The notes beneath the pieces were generated by a model. The model did not search any database, was not told the DNA's origin, and worked only from the letters and a program-made list of their open reading frames with translations. A stretch of 64,000 bases of DNA, taken from IMG/VR virus record IMGVR_UViG_3300035670_000102, positions 28,966-92,965 of that record; one strand, written 5' to 3'. Both the position numbers and the translations under genes were made by a program. Source of the stretch: a virus. Shown one piece after another: positions 1 through 10,434 of this stretch (positions are counted from its first letter, which is position 1; every line of letters begins with the position of its first letter).

Positions 1-1
1 A

Positions 2-949
2 TATCCAACCTCCAAAGTAATTAAAAATTTTGGAACAACTGATTCAAATTTATTTGTCGATAATGCAGAATTTTTTGATTATGAAGAAGGACTACCAGTT
101 GATAATTTTGATTGTTTAATAGTCAATGATCAAAATACTTTAGTCTCGGCTGCAATTACTGCAACAGTGTCTATAGCAGGAACAATTAGTTCATTAACTA
201 TAGTTGATTCTGGGGAGGGTTATTCTGGAGCATCAATTATTGTAAAGATTTCTCCACCTAAAAAAATTGGAGTTGGAGTTGGAACAACAGCTACTGCTTC
301 TATTGCCATAAGTAATGGGAAATTGGTAGGACCAATAACTATTACAAATCCAGGTTATGGATATACTATAACATCTCCTCCTCAAGTTTTAGTTCCTTCT
401 CCACAAGTTGATAGTGAATTAATAAAAGGAATATCCATTGTTCAAGGATTTGATGGTGTAATTACTGGAATTGCTACTACTTCTGGATTAAATGGTGCTT
501 CTTTAGCCCTCTCATTTACAATTGTCAGAGATCCAGCAGTTTATACTGATCTGGAAATAGGTTATCCAATATTTGTCAATAGTACCAGAGTTGGTAATGG
601 TATTACCTCAATAGATAATGATAACGCACAAATTATTGGGATTGGAACACAATTTTTGGACAATATTTATTATATACATGGAATTAATAAAACATTAGGT
701 ATAATTACTTGTAATATATCATCATCTTCTTCGGTAGTTGGAATTGCAACTACGGGAACATTGAATTACCCTGTGGGAAGATTTTCTTGGGGAAGATTTG
801 CAGGTTTTTCGAGATCATCAAATCCAATTTCAATTGCAGTTACTGGAAAAACTATTGATGTTGGTTTAACAACATTTTCTTCAGTTCAAAGAAGAAATTA
901 TGGTTTAAGAAATACTGGATCATTGAAGAAACGTGTAATGGGATTATAA
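2..949 (+). CDS. Virion structural protein, 5' end outside the window (baseplate region)
   Basis: The frame is open from base 2 to the TAA at 947-949, so this is the C-terminal 315 residues of a longer protein. The GTG at 167 is an internal codon, not a credible start. The visible part is rich in Gly, Thr, Ser and Ile and carries copies of a beta-type repeat with the core G-x-GY (GEGYSGASIIV, then GYGYTITSPPQV). It ends in a basic tail. It lies directly upstream of gp8, where T4-like phages keep gp6 and gp7 baseplate wedge genes, so a wedge or wedge-associated role is inferred from position only. I do not recognise the family from this fragment. Confidence 0.7.
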   Translation, partial: YPTSKVIKNFGTTDSNLFVDNAEFFDYEEGLPVDNFDCLIVNDQNTLVSAAITATVSIAGTISSLTIVDSGEGYSGASIIVKISPPKKIGVGVGTTATASIAISNGKLVGPITITNPGYGYTITSPPQVLVPSPQVDSELIKGISIVQGFDGVITGIATTSGLNGASLALSFTIVRDPAVYTDLEIGYPIFVNSTRVGNGITSIDNDNAQIIGIGTQFLDNIYYIHGINKTLGIITCNISSSSSVVGIATTGTLNYPVGRFSWGRFAGFSRSSNPISIAVTGKTIDVGLTTFSSVQRRNYGLRNTGSLKKRVMGL

Positions 950-952
950 ATA
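945..952 (+). promoter_or_regulatory. Late promoter upstream of gp8
   Basis: Perfect match to the T4-type late box TATAAATA, overlapping the stop codon of the preceding gene and 16 bases before the gp8 start. T4-like phages use gp55 sigma factor, encoded at 31064 in this window, to read this box. Confidence 0.6.
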
Positions 953-967
953 TAGAAAAAACGGTAT

Positions 968-2563
968 ATGTCTGCACTCGTAACAGATCAATTTAGAATA
1001 TTAAATGCGACGAATTTTATAAATTCTATTGAAACTGAAGAAAGTTACTATTACGTTTTTGTTGGCTTACCAAATCCACAAATAAATGATGGGTTTGGTA
1101 GGAATGAAAATTGGGATAGATTAGATATTCCGGATCCAAATTTGGCTGTCATTCCAAATCCAATAGATAATTTTGATTATCTACCACACTATGGTGATTT
1201 ATCTTTATATGGAAAAAGAATTACAAATTCAAATGTAAGAAGGGCAATAAGAAAAGTTAGTTGGGTTTCTGGAAATCGATATGAAATGTATAGACATGAT
1301 TATAGTATCGAAAATCCTGCTCCAATATCTAATAGCTCTAGACTATATGATACAAATTATTATGTAATTAATTCGGATTATCAAGTATATATTTGTATAG
1401 ACAATGGTTCATCTGGAATTAATACCACAGGAAATCAATCTAAAGATGAACCACTTTTTACTGATCTAGAACCATCTAGAGCTGGTGAAAGTGATGATGG
1501 TTATATTTGGAAATATCTATTTACAATTTCGCCAAGTGATATTGTAAAGTTTGATTCTACGGAATATATTACGCTTCCCAATGAGTGGAATACTTCCACA
1601 AGTCCTCAAATTGTTGCGGTGAGGGAAAATGGTGATTCTACAGTAAATGAAAATCAAATTAAAAAAGTTTATATTGAAAATCCAGGAGTAAATTATACGT
1701 CGGGGGAAGTTGATATATTAGGTGATGGTACTGGAGGTAGGGTCTTTATTGATGTAAACGAAAATGGAGAAATTACAACTGCTACAGTAACTGCTGGTGG
1801 AAAAAATTATACTTATGGAATTGTAGACTTAGGACCTTTACAACCAGCCGGAAGTATTCCATTTCCAGCAAAGTTAGTTCCAATTATACCGCCATCTAGA
1901 GGTCATGGATACGATTTATATCGAGAACTTGGTGCAGATAAAGTTTTAATTTATACAAGATTTGACGATTCTTCTAAAGATTTTCCAACAGATACTAAGT
2001 TTGCTCAAATAGGAATAGTAAAAAATCCAACTAAATTTATTTCTTCTGAGAGATTTTCTGATCCACAATTTTCTAGTTGTTATGCTATGAAAGTTATTCC
2101 AACTACTTCAAGTTCCCCATTAGTTGGTGAAAAAATATCTCAGGATACTGATGGAACGGGAAATAATATCGCAGTTGGGTATGTTGCATCATATGATTCA
2201 GAAACTAATGTTTTAAAATATTTTAGAGATAGATCCTTATATTTAAATCCATCTTTTTATGACACCACAGATTATCTTGATGTTAGTATTAAGGCAAACG
2301 CTAATGTTGAATTTACATATACTGGAGGTGCAGTTTTTACAACAAGCGGTTTCACTGGATCAATAGATGGGAATTTTACGGGAATTCAAACTAGCCCAAC
2401 AAATTCAAATAAAGTGATACCTTTAGACGTGGAATTTATTAGAGGCTTAGCAAATCCGGAGATAAATAAAGGATCGGGGGATATTATTTACATAGATAAT
2501 AGACCTTTAGTTTCAAGAAATCTCAGACAAAAAGAAGACATTAAAATTATCCTGGAATTTTAA
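968..2563 (+). CDS. gp8: Baseplate wedge subunit, gp8-like
   Basis: Predicted wedge protein of the contractile-tail baseplate. The N-terminal half has the gp8-type pattern: an early NFINS motif, an ESYYYVF strand, a KRITNSNVRRAIRKV segment near residues 80-95 and a GYIWKYLFTIS motif near 178-188. At 531 residues it is much longer than T4 gp8 (334). Part of the extra length is a GGKNYT-type beta repeat around residues 230-287 that also occurs in neighbouring structural proteins. A late box overlaps the upstream stop codon. The next gene starts 5 bases after the stop, so the two are probably cotranscribed. Confidence 0.8.
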   Translation: MSALVTDQFRILNATNFINSIETEESYYYVFVGLPNPQINDGFGRNENWDRLDIPDPNLAVIPNPIDNFDYLPHYGDLSLYGKRITNSNVRRAIRKVSWVSGNRYEMYRHDYSIENPAPISNSSRLYDTNYYVINSDYQVYICIDNGSSGINTTGNQSKDEPLFTDLEPSRAGESDDGYIWKYLFTISPSDIVKFDSTEYITLPNEWNTSTSPQIVAVRENGDSTVNENQIKKVYIENPGVNYTSGEVDILGDGTGGRVFIDVNENGEITTATVTAGGKNYTYGIVDLGPLQPAGSIPFPAKLVPIIPPSRGHGYDLYRELGADKVLIYTRFDDSSKDFPTDTKFAQIGIVKNPTKFISSERFSDPQFSSCYAMKVIPTTSSSPLVGEKISQDTDGTGNNIAVGYVASYDSETNVLKYFRDRSLYLNPSFYDTTDYLDVSIKANANVEFTYTGGAVFTTSGFTGSIDGNFTGIQTSPTNSNKVIPLDVEFIRGLANPEINKGSGDIIYIDNRPLVSRNLRQKEDIKIILEF

Positions 2564-2568
2564 AAACA

Positions 2569-5500
2569 ATGGCACAAAAAACAAACCTTAATGTAAGTCC
2601 ATATTTTGACGATTTTAATTCTGATAAAAATTTTTATAAGGTTTTATTTAATCCAGGACGAGCAATTCAGTCTAGAGAATTAAATACATTACAGTCAATA
2701 TTACAAAATCAAATTGAGTCTTTTGGAAGTCATATATTCAAAGAAGGATCTATAGTAATACCAGGAAATATTAGTTACGATTCAAAATTTTATGCAGTAA
2801 AATTAAATCCATCCAATTTCAATATTGATATTGGATTATATATTAATAATTTTATTGGCAAAAAAATAAAAGGTCAGGTTTCTGGAATTACAGCATCTAT
2901 CCAATCAGTTGCCTTTCCAAACAACGATGAGATTGATTATATTACAATATATGTAAAATATCTTGACTCTAATAATGATTTTATAAATTCCACATTTACT
3001 AGTGGTGAAGGATTAGTTTGTACTGAAAATGTAACTTATGGAAATACAACTATTAATGCTGGCACTATATTTGCATCTTTAATATCAGATAACCCAACTT
3101 TTATTGGCTCATCAGCATCAATTAATGAAGGTATAGTTTTTGTTAGGGGTTCATTCGTAAAAGTATCAAAGCAAACTTTAATATTAGATTACTATTCAAA
3201 CACACCTTCTTACAGAGTTGGATTAAGAGTAGTTGAAGAAATTATAACTGCAAAAGATGATTCATCATTGTATGATAATGCAAAAGGTTTTACAAACTAT
3301 GCAGCTCCTGGAGCAGATAGATTCAAAATATCATTAGTTTTAACTAAAAAACCTCTAAATGAATATAATACTGATACTGACTTTATAGAATTACTTAGAG
3401 TTAAAGATGGTTTAATTCAAAAAATTGAAACAAAAAGTGATTATGGAATCATCAAAGATTACTTAGCACAGAGAACATTTGACGAATCTGGAAATTATAC
3501 TGTTGTTCCATTTACAATATCAGTAAATAATTCATTAAATGATAGATTAGGTAATGATGGATTATATTTTGATACAGAAGAAACTGATGAAAGGAATAAA
3601 CCAAATGATGATTTGATGTGTATAAAAATTTCACCAGGAAAAGCTTATGTTAGAGGGTATGATATTGAAAAAACAGGAACTACTATAATTGATGTAAAAA
3701 AACCTAGAGATAAGCAATTAATATCTGGTATTGGTTTACCATTTGAAATGGGTAACTTGATTAGAGTAAATAATGTTACTGGTTGCCCAACAGAAAGATT
3801 AACAATAGACTTATACAATAGAAGAGTTGATGATAGTGGTTCAATAAAAATTGGCGATGCTCGTGTTTATACATTCAATTTAACAGATTCCAGATATGTT
3901 GATGATACTACAACTTGGGATCTATACTTATATGATATTCAAACTTATGTTAGATTAACTCTCAATAATACACTTTCAAATACTGAATTAGTATCAACTT
4001 CATATATTGTTGGAAAAAGTAGTGGAGCTTCTGGTTATGCAGTTTCTTCAGGAAATAATTCTCAAATAGTTAATATTCGCCAAGTTTCGGGAAATTTTAT
4101 TGTTGGTGAAAAAATATTAATTAATGGAATTGAAGATACATCAAGAATAATTAAAAGTATCCAAGCTTTTAATTCTAGTGATATTAAATCCGTTTATCAA
4201 TCTGGATCTCCAGCATTTACTGCAGACACTGTATTATCAAATACGACTCCATATGGATTCAACAGTCAGGATCAAATAACAATAACTTCTGGTGGTACAG
4301 TAACTTCACCAAACAAATTATTCACAGGTATAAGTACAAATTCAATAATAAAGTATTCAATATCTGGATTTAGTACGGAATCTTATAATAGAGTAACATC
4401 AGTATCAAATGATGGTCTCTCAATGACTGTTGTTGCTATACCTAATGTTAATGGAGTTTGTGTTGGAAGTTTACCATCTTCTCAAATTTCATCTAGATTT
4501 TCTCTAGGGGCTTCATCAATTTTGAATGAGGAAAATGCTTACCTTTATTGTAAATTACCAAATTCAAATATAGCAAATGTAGATTTATCAGATTCTAATA
4601 TTAGTTTTTCTGCACAATCTAATATAAGTCCCACAGTTAGTGGAAATACTTTAACAGTATTTCCAGGTGACTTCAACTTACCATCCGGAATTTCTACAGC
4701 TTCTTTCCAAGCATATGATGAAAAAAGATATTCAATTCATTATACTGATGGAACAGTTGAAACTTTGTCTAGTGATGAAGTAACAATATTACCAACTTCT
4801 GTTAGATTTAATGGAATTAGTAATAAAACTGTTCATAAAATTAATGCATCATTTATTAAGCAAGGAATTCAAAGTAAGTTAAAAACTTATTCTCGTAGCA
4901 AAATAATTGGTGTTTCATTATCCAAATACCAATCTTCAGGAACAGGAATTAGTACATCGATATATGATGGGTTGAATTATAATCCATATTATGGTTTAAG
5001 AGTTCAAGATGAAGAAATTTGTTTAAATTATCCAGATGTTGTAAAAGTTTTGGCTGTTTACGAATCTTTAGATGTTAATGAACCCATATTAGATTCAATT
5101 TCCTTTTCAGCAACAGTAAATGTTTTATCAAATGCAATTATTGGAGAAAATATAGTAGGAAAAGAAAGTAATACCGTTGCTAGGGTTGTTCGTAAACCTA
5201 ATGAGTATCCAAACAATTTAGAAATTGTTTATTTAAATTCAAATAGATTTTCAAAAAATGAATTAGTTACTTTTGGAGAATCAAATATTGAGGCTGAAAT
5301 TGATAGTATAATTTTTGGAAAATATAAAGATATAACAAATTCATTTAAACTTGATAAGGGTCAAAGAGATCAATATTACGATTATTCCCGTTTAATAAGA
5401 AATCGTGGAGAATCTGAACCATCTAGAAGATTATTAATTGTTTTTGATCATTATGAAGTTTCTGGCAGTGATAATGGGGATGCTTTTACTGTATTGAGCT

Positions 5501-8500
5501 ATAATTCTGATAGATTTTTAAAAGATATTCCTAATATAGGATTAGCTCAAGTGAGAGGAACTGATACTTTGGATTTTAGACCAAGAGTAACTACATTTTC
5601 TGGATCAGAATCATCACCATTTGATTTTTCATCTAGAAATTTTTCCACAGCACCAAGAACAATTTTAAAACCAAATGAAAGTTCTATAGTAACATATGAA
5701 TATTATTTGCCAAGAATTGATAAATTATATTTGGATAAATTTGGTGGATTAATTGTTGATAGAGGAGTTTCTTCACCAAATCCAAAAGAACCAATAAAAG
5801 ACGAAAATGTTTTAGAATTAGCTTCGATTTATTTACCACCATATCTTTATAGTCCCAAAGATGCAAAAATAAATTTGGTGGATAATAGAAGATATACTAT
5901 GAAAGATATTGGTAAAATTGAAGATAGAGTTGAAAACTTAGAAAAAGTAACATCACTTTCTTTATTAGAGTTAAATACCCAATCTTTACAAATTAGAGAT
6001 GCTGATGGATTTAATAGATTTAAAACTGGATTTTTTGTGGATGATTTTAAAACTACAAATTTTATCGATTTAAATGTATCTCTTTCCGAAGTAAATAGAA
6101 ATACAAATCAATTAACACCATTAATTTCTAGAAATAGTTTAAAAAGTCAACTTACTCCAGCATCAAATGTATCAATTTCAAATTTAGATTTATCAACAAA
6201 TTATGAACTATTAGATAACAGAGTTCAAAAAACTGGTAGAGTTGTAACATTAAAATATACAGAAGTTGATTGGATTGAGCAACCATTTGCAACTAGAGTA
6301 GAAAATGTAAATCCTTTCCATGTAATAAATTATGCTGGTCAGGTTACATTAAATCCAGCTAGAGACAATTGGATTAGAACTATACAATTGCCAAACAGAA
6401 TTTTAACTCATAACAATACTCTCAATCTTCAAATAAGAACTGAGACAAATAGAGTTAATTTGCAAAATATTGATAATAGATCTTCCGCTGGAACAAATTT
6501 AACAGGGAGACAAGTTACTGTAGCTGATACATTTACAACTTTAAGTAGTAATACACAAACAACAACAAGAACAACTAGATCTAGTGACACAAGCACATCA
6601 GAAACTAGTGAAACTGCATTTATTACGAGTGAAAATGAAACTTTTATAAGATCTAGAAATACCGAATTTGTAGCATCTAATCTAAAACCATATACTCGTT
6701 TTTATCAGTTTTTTGATGGAAGTAGTGCTGTTGATTTTATACCAAAATTAATAGAAATATCTAGTGATTTAGATCTTATAAATTATGGATCTATCGGATC
6801 ATTTCAAGTTGGTGAAACAGTTTTTGGATACTTTAATAATCAAAATATTATAAGATTTAGAGTAGCTAGACCGGATCATAAATTTGGACCATTTAATAAC
6901 CCTTCCACAAAATATGATGTTAATCCATATTTTAGAGACGAAGCTCTTTCTACATCTTATAGTTCATCATCTAAAATTTTAAATGTTGATACTTTTTCAT
7001 TATGTGAAGAAGCTCAGGGAAGATTTTCTGGTTATATTTTACCAACTACAGTATTAATTGGTTCAACAAGCCAGGCAGTAGCTTACGTTAAAGATATTAG
7101 ATTAATATCCGATAATTATGGAGACTTAATAGGTTCTTTCTTTATTAGAGATCCTAATACAACTCCACCACCTGCAATTAGAATAACTACTGGAAATAAA
7201 ACATTTAAAATAACATCGAGTCAAACAAATGAATCGCAACAATTAGGTTCGACAGACATATCTTCAGCTCAAACTAACTATTTGTCTGAAGGAACTGTTC
7301 AGATGTATCAAGATATTATTAGAAGAAATACAGTTTCTGCGAATTTAGACCATTTTGAAACTATTAATACTACAACAATAACTGCAACAACACAGACTGC
7401 AGTATCACAATTTAATTTACCACCTGAAGAAGTAAATTTCATAACAGAAATAACAAATAATATAACAAATGTTACTAATGTAACAAATAATAATATCACA
7501 AATATTATTCAACAACAAGCAGAAAGAGTGGATCCATTAGCACAAACATTTGTAGTTGGTGCTAATATTGATGCCCCATCCAACCAAACATTTACTGAAG
7601 ATGTTAACGGTGCTCACATAACTGCTGTAGATCTTTATTTTAGAAAGAAAGATCCTGGAAACAGCCCAGTTACTGTTCAAATAAGAACTGTTGAATTAGG
7701 GACCCCAACATTAACAGTTTTAGGTAATTCGGTAACATTACGTCCAAATCAGGTTAATGTTTCTGAAGATGGTTTAACACCAACCAGATTTGAATTTGAT
7801 TATCCAATATTACTACCACCCGGAAGAGAATATGCAATTGTTATTCTTGCACCAGAAAGTGATCAATATGAAGTATGGATTGCTGAAATGGGTGAAAAAA
7901 CAGTTAGTACTGCATTTTTACCAGATTCAGAAAGTGTTCGTTACACAACTCAGTTTGCAATAGGAAGTTTATTTAAATCTCAAAATGGATCTATTTGGAC
8001 TGCAAATCAATATCAAGATCTAAAATTTAAATTACATAAAGCAATTTTTACTTCATCTAGTGGAGTTGTATTTTTCCAAAATCCCGTTCTTGATAGAAGT
8101 AATGGATATATTAGAAGATTGATTAATAATCCAATTACATCTTATCCAAGAAAAATTAATGTTGGTGTAACTACCATAACTGATAGTAGTTTAATTAACA
8201 TATTAAAGCCAGGAAGAAAAGTTGGAGAGAATTTTAAAACATATAACTATGGCTATATTGTAGGAACTGGTTGTTCAGTATCTTCTTTAGAAGTTACTGA
8301 TGGTGGAAAAAATTATGTTACAGACTCTTTAGTTTCAACCTATAACATTACTGGAAATGGTTCTGGTCTTACATTAAATATTACAGCATCCAATGGAGTT
8401 ATTATTGGAACTCCAACAATAGTTAGTTATGGAAATGGGTACGCTATTGGTGATGTTGTTGGAATTGTTACATCCACAGTATCATCTAATACTGGTGAAG

Positions 8501-10044
8501 GTGCAAAAATTACTATAACTGGAAATAATAATGGAATTGACACTTTGTATTTAACTAATGTACAAGGTGATACTTTCAATGATGGGACAAGGTTGGTTTA
8601 TTATGATAATTCCAACAATAGAATAACATTAGGATCGACATATATTAGGGGAGACTCTACTCCTGTTGGTGGAATTTATGCTGGAAATGTTGTTAAGGTT
8701 GATCATTTTGATCATGGCATGTACGCAGATAACAATAAAATTTCTATAAGTGATGTAGAATCAAATGTTGCACCAGTTACATTATCCACTGAATTAGGAA
8801 TTACTGATACAATTATTAATGTTTCTACAGCAGATACTACAAATTTTGGAACATTTGAAGGTGGTCCTGTAAGTGCATTAAATCCAGGCTACTTAAAAAT
8901 TAATAATGAAATAATCAAATATACCTCAGTTACATCATCTTCTATTGAAGGTTTAACTAGAGGTCAAAATTCCACAATTCCAATTAAACACTCAGTTAAT
9001 TCTTTACTGTATAAGTATGAACTTAATGGAATATCTTTGAGAAGAATTAATACAACACATGATATTAGTGATATTTCTAGTGATATTGATAGTTATTATT
9101 TGGAAATAGACTTACAAAATAATGGTCCAGATAGAAGATATGATGGTCTCATTGATGGCAATGGTGGAAATTACCCAAGAGCTGGATTTAATTTGGAATC
9201 TTCTGGTGGTGGAATAAATGCATATGCTTCAGAAAATATAATTTATAATAGCATAATGCCAATGTATCAGATTATTAATCCAGGTTCTGCAACAAATGTC
9301 AGTGCTCAAATTAGAACTGTAAGTGGAACAAGTGTAAATGGAAATGAAATTTCTTTCCAAGATCAAGGTTATGAAGATGTCAAATTAAACAGTGAAAATT
9401 TATTATCATCGACTAGAATTGTTTGTTCCGAAGTTAATGAAGCAGAATTTCTTTCTGCTATGCCAAATAATAAATCTTTTATAACTGCAATAACTTTAAA
9501 TACGAGAAACTATAACATATCCCCAATGATAATGTTAGACACATCATTTACTGAGTTTGTTTCGGCAAGATTAAATAAACCAATTGAAGATTATATTAAT
9601 GACAATAGAGTAAATTCACTAACTGATGATCCCCATTCAGCGATATATGTTTCCAACACCGTAAGGTTATCACAACCATCAAATACCTTAAAAGTGTTTA
9701 TTTCTGCTTATAAGCACTCCTCTGCTGATTTTAGAGTTTTATATAGTTTATTAAGACCAAATTCAAGTGAAATTGACCAATCCTATGAACTTTTCCCAGG
9801 TTATCAAAATTTAACTATTGATAATAATCAAGATGGTTATCTTGATGTAATTGATGTGAACAAAAATAATGGTTTACCTGACATATTTGTTCCTGATAGT
9901 TTAGAAAATCAATTTTTAGAATATCAGTACACTGCAACGGATATAGGTCCATTTACTGGATTTAAAATTAAAATAGTAATGTCTGGAACTGATCAGGCAA
10001 ATTATCCAAGATTCAAAGACATAAGAACAATTGCTTTGGCGTGA
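2569..10044 (+). CDS. Giant virion protein with DUF4815-type N-terminus (baseplate/tail fibre)
   Basis: At 2491 residues this is the largest gene in the window. The N-terminus (NVSPYFDDF, then NPGRAIQSRELNTLQSILQ near residues 28-46) and a PGKAYVRGYDIEK segment near 357 are typical of the DUF4815 family of marine T4-like phage structural proteins. Near 1105-1140 is a short predicted coiled coil (KIEDRVENLEKV). Residues about 1620-1650 are an Asn/Thr/Ile-rich stretch followed by DPLAQTF, which looks like a trimeric fibre linker. GGKNYV and GNGYAIGD repeats near 1904-1985 match those in gp8 and gp14. Its position between gp8 and gp13 is that of T4 gp9-gp12. Baseplate or fibre function is inferred. 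Confidence 0.75.
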   Translation: MAQKTNLNVSPYFDDFNSDKNFYKVLFNPGRAIQSRELNTLQSILQNQIESFGSHIFKEGSIVIPGNISYDSKFYAVKLNPSNFNIDIGLYINNFIGKKIKGQVSGITASIQSVAFPNNDEIDYITIYVKYLDSNNDFINSTFTSGEGLVCTENVTYGNTTINAGTIFASLISDNPTFIGSSASINEGIVFVRGSFVKVSKQTLILDYYSNTPSYRVGLRVVEEIITAKDDSSLYDNAKGFTNYAAPGADRFKISLVLTKKPLNEYNTDTDFIELLRVKDGLIQKIETKSDYGIIKDYLAQRTFDESGNYTVVPFTISVNNSLNDRLGNDGLYFDTEETDERNKPNDDLMCIKISPGKAYVRGYDIEKTGTTIIDVKKPRDKQLISGIGLPFEMGNLIRVNNVTGCPTERLTIDLYNRRVDDSGSIKIGDARVYTFNLTDSRYVDDTTTWDLYLYDIQTYVRLTLNNTLSNTELVSTSYIVGKSSGASGYAVSSGNNSQIVNIRQVSGNFIVGEKILINGIEDTSRIIKSIQAFNSSDIKSVYQSGSPAFTADTVLSNTTPYGFNSQDQITITSGGTVTSPNKLFTGISTNSIIKYSISGFSTESYNRVTSVSNDGLSMTVVAIPNVNGVCVGSLPSSQISSRFSLGASSILNEENAYLYCKLPNSNIANVDLSDSNISFSAQSNISPTVSGNTLTVFPGDFNLPSGISTASFQAYDEKRYSIHYTDGTVETLSSDEVTILPTSVRFNGISNKTVHKINASFIKQGIQSKLKTYSRSKIIGVSLSKYQSSGTGISTSIYDGLNYNPYYGLRVQDEEICLNYPDVVKVLAVYESLDVNEPILDSISFSATVNVLSNAIIGENIVGKESNTVARVVRKPNEYPNNLEIVYLNSNRFSKNELVTFGESNIEAEIDSIIFGKYKDITNSFKLDKGQRDQYYDYSRLIRNRGESEPSRRLLIVFDHYEVSGSDNGDAFTVLSYNSDRFLKDIPNIGLAQVRGTDTLDFRPRVTTFSGSESSPFDFSSRNFSTAPRTILKPNESSIVTYEYYLPRIDKLYLDKFGGLIVDRGVSSPNPKEPIKDENVLELASIYLPPYLYSPKDAKINLVDNRRYTMKDIGKIEDRVENLEKVTSLSLLELNTQSLQIRDADGFNRFKTGFFVDDFKTTNFIDLNVSLSEVNRNTNQLTPLISRNSLKSQLTPASNVSISNLDLSTNYELLDNRVQKTGRVVTLKYTEVDWIEQPFATRVENVNPFHVINYAGQVTLNPARDNWIRTIQLPNRILTHNNTLNLQIRTETNRVNLQNIDNRSSAGTNLTGRQVTVADTFTTLSSNTQTTTRTTRSSDTSTSETSETAFITSENETFIRSRNTEFVASNLKPYTRFYQFFDGSSAVDFIPKLIEISSDLDLINYGSIGSFQVGETVFGYFNNQNIIRFRVARPDHKFGPFNNPSTKYDVNPYFRDEALSTSYSSSSKILNVDTFSLCEEAQGRFSGYILPTTVLIGSTSQAVAYVKDIRLISDNYGDLIGSFFIRDPNTTPPPAIRITTGNKTFKITSSQTNESQQLGSTDISSAQTNYLSEGTVQMYQDIIRRNTVSANLDHFETINTTTITATTQTAVSQFNLPPEEVNFITEITNNITNVTNVTNNNITNIIQQQAERVDPLAQTFVVGANIDAPSNQTFTEDVNGAHITAVDLYFRKKDPGNSPVTVQIRTVELGTPTLTVLGNSVTLRPNQVNVSEDGLTPTRFEFDYPILLPPGREYAIVILAPESDQYEVWIAEMGEKTVSTAFLPDSESVRYTTQFAIGSLFKSQNGSIWTANQYQDLKFKLHKAIFTSSSGVVFFQNPVLDRSNGYIRRLINNPITSYPRKINVGVTTITDSSLINILKPGRKVGENFKTYNYGYIVGTGCSVSSLEVTDGGKNYVTDSLVSTYNITGNGSGLTLNITASNGVIIGTPTIVSYGNGYAIGDVVGIVTSTVSSNTGEGAKITITGNNNGIDTLYLTNVQGDTFNDGTRLVYYDNSNNRITLGSTYIRGDSTPVGGIYAGNVVKVDHFDHGMYADNNKISISDVESNVAPVTLSTELGITDTIINVSTADTTNFGTFEGGPVSALNPGYLKINNEIIKYTSVTSSSIEGLTRGQNSTIPIKHSVNSLLYKYELNGISLRRINTTHDISDISSDIDSYYLEIDLQNNGPDRRYDGLIDGNGGNYPRAGFNLESSGGGINAYASENIIYNSIMPMYQIINPGSATNVSAQIRTVSGTSVNGNEISFQDQGYEDVKLNSENLLSSTRIVCSEVNEAEFLSAMPNNKSFITAITLNTRNYNISPMIMLDTSFTEFVSARLNKPIEDYINDNRVNSLTDDPHSAIYVSNTVRLSQPSNTLKVFISAYKHSSADFRVLYSLLRPNSSEIDQSYELFPGYQNLTIDNNQDGYLDVIDVNKNNGLPDIFVPDSLENQFLEYQYTATDIGPFTGFKIKIVMSGTDQANYPRFKDIRTIALA

Positions 10045-10244
10045 TGATACGAGTAGAAGGGCATTCAAATTTATTTCGTGATGAAAAAAGTGGAGCTATA
10101 ATTAATACAGATACAGTTGGATATGAACAGTATTTGAATACTATCAATAATAGAATATCCCAAAGAAAGGAAATTGAGATTTTAAAACAAGATATTTCCG
10201 AAATTAAAAATTTATTAAAGGAGTTAATAAATGGATCCAAATGA
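10044..10244 (+). CDS. Small conserved hypothetical protein in the neck cluster
   Basis: A 66-residue soluble protein. I chose the ATG at 10044, which overlaps the preceding TGA by one base (TGATG), over the GTG one codon upstream. It opens with IRVEGHSNLFRDEKSGAIIN and ends in a helical, charged segment (ISQRKEIEILKQDISEIKNL) that could form a short coiled coil. It overlaps the next gene by 14 bases, which suggests translational coupling. Small genes of this kind occur at the same place in marine T4-like phages. Function is unknown. Confidence 0.65.
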   Translation: MIRVEGHSNLFRDEKSGAIINTDTVGYEQYLNTINNRISQRKEIEILKQDISEIKNLLKELINGSK

Positions 10245-10416
10245 CATTGAATTGAAAAATATTGATAAACTTTTTGAATATGAAAAACATTCTAGATTTA
10301 TTGATAATTTAGATGGTAGTGATGAATTAAAAAATTTTGCAAAATTATATTGTAAGATGTATCTCCAACAACAGGAAGTTATTACTTTAATTGAATCTAT
10401 TAGGATAAATAACTAA
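10231..10416 (+). CDS. Small hypothetical protein upstream of gp13
   Basis: A 61-residue acidic, helical protein without recognisable domains or membrane segments. An AAAGGAG ribosome binding site at about 10217-10223 sits well placed before the ATG, inside the end of the previous gene. It lies 18 bases ahead of gp13 in the same apparent operon. Function is unknown. Confidence 0.6.
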   Translation: MDPNDIELKNIDKLFEYEKHSRFIDNLDGSDELKNFAKLYCKMYLQQQEVITLIESIRINN

Positions 10417-10434
10417 TCATAGATATTATCAATA

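Noticed and set aside
167-949. GTG at 167 as the start of the first gene
   Set aside because: The frame stays open to base 2 with protein-like sequence, so the gene is cut by the window edge.
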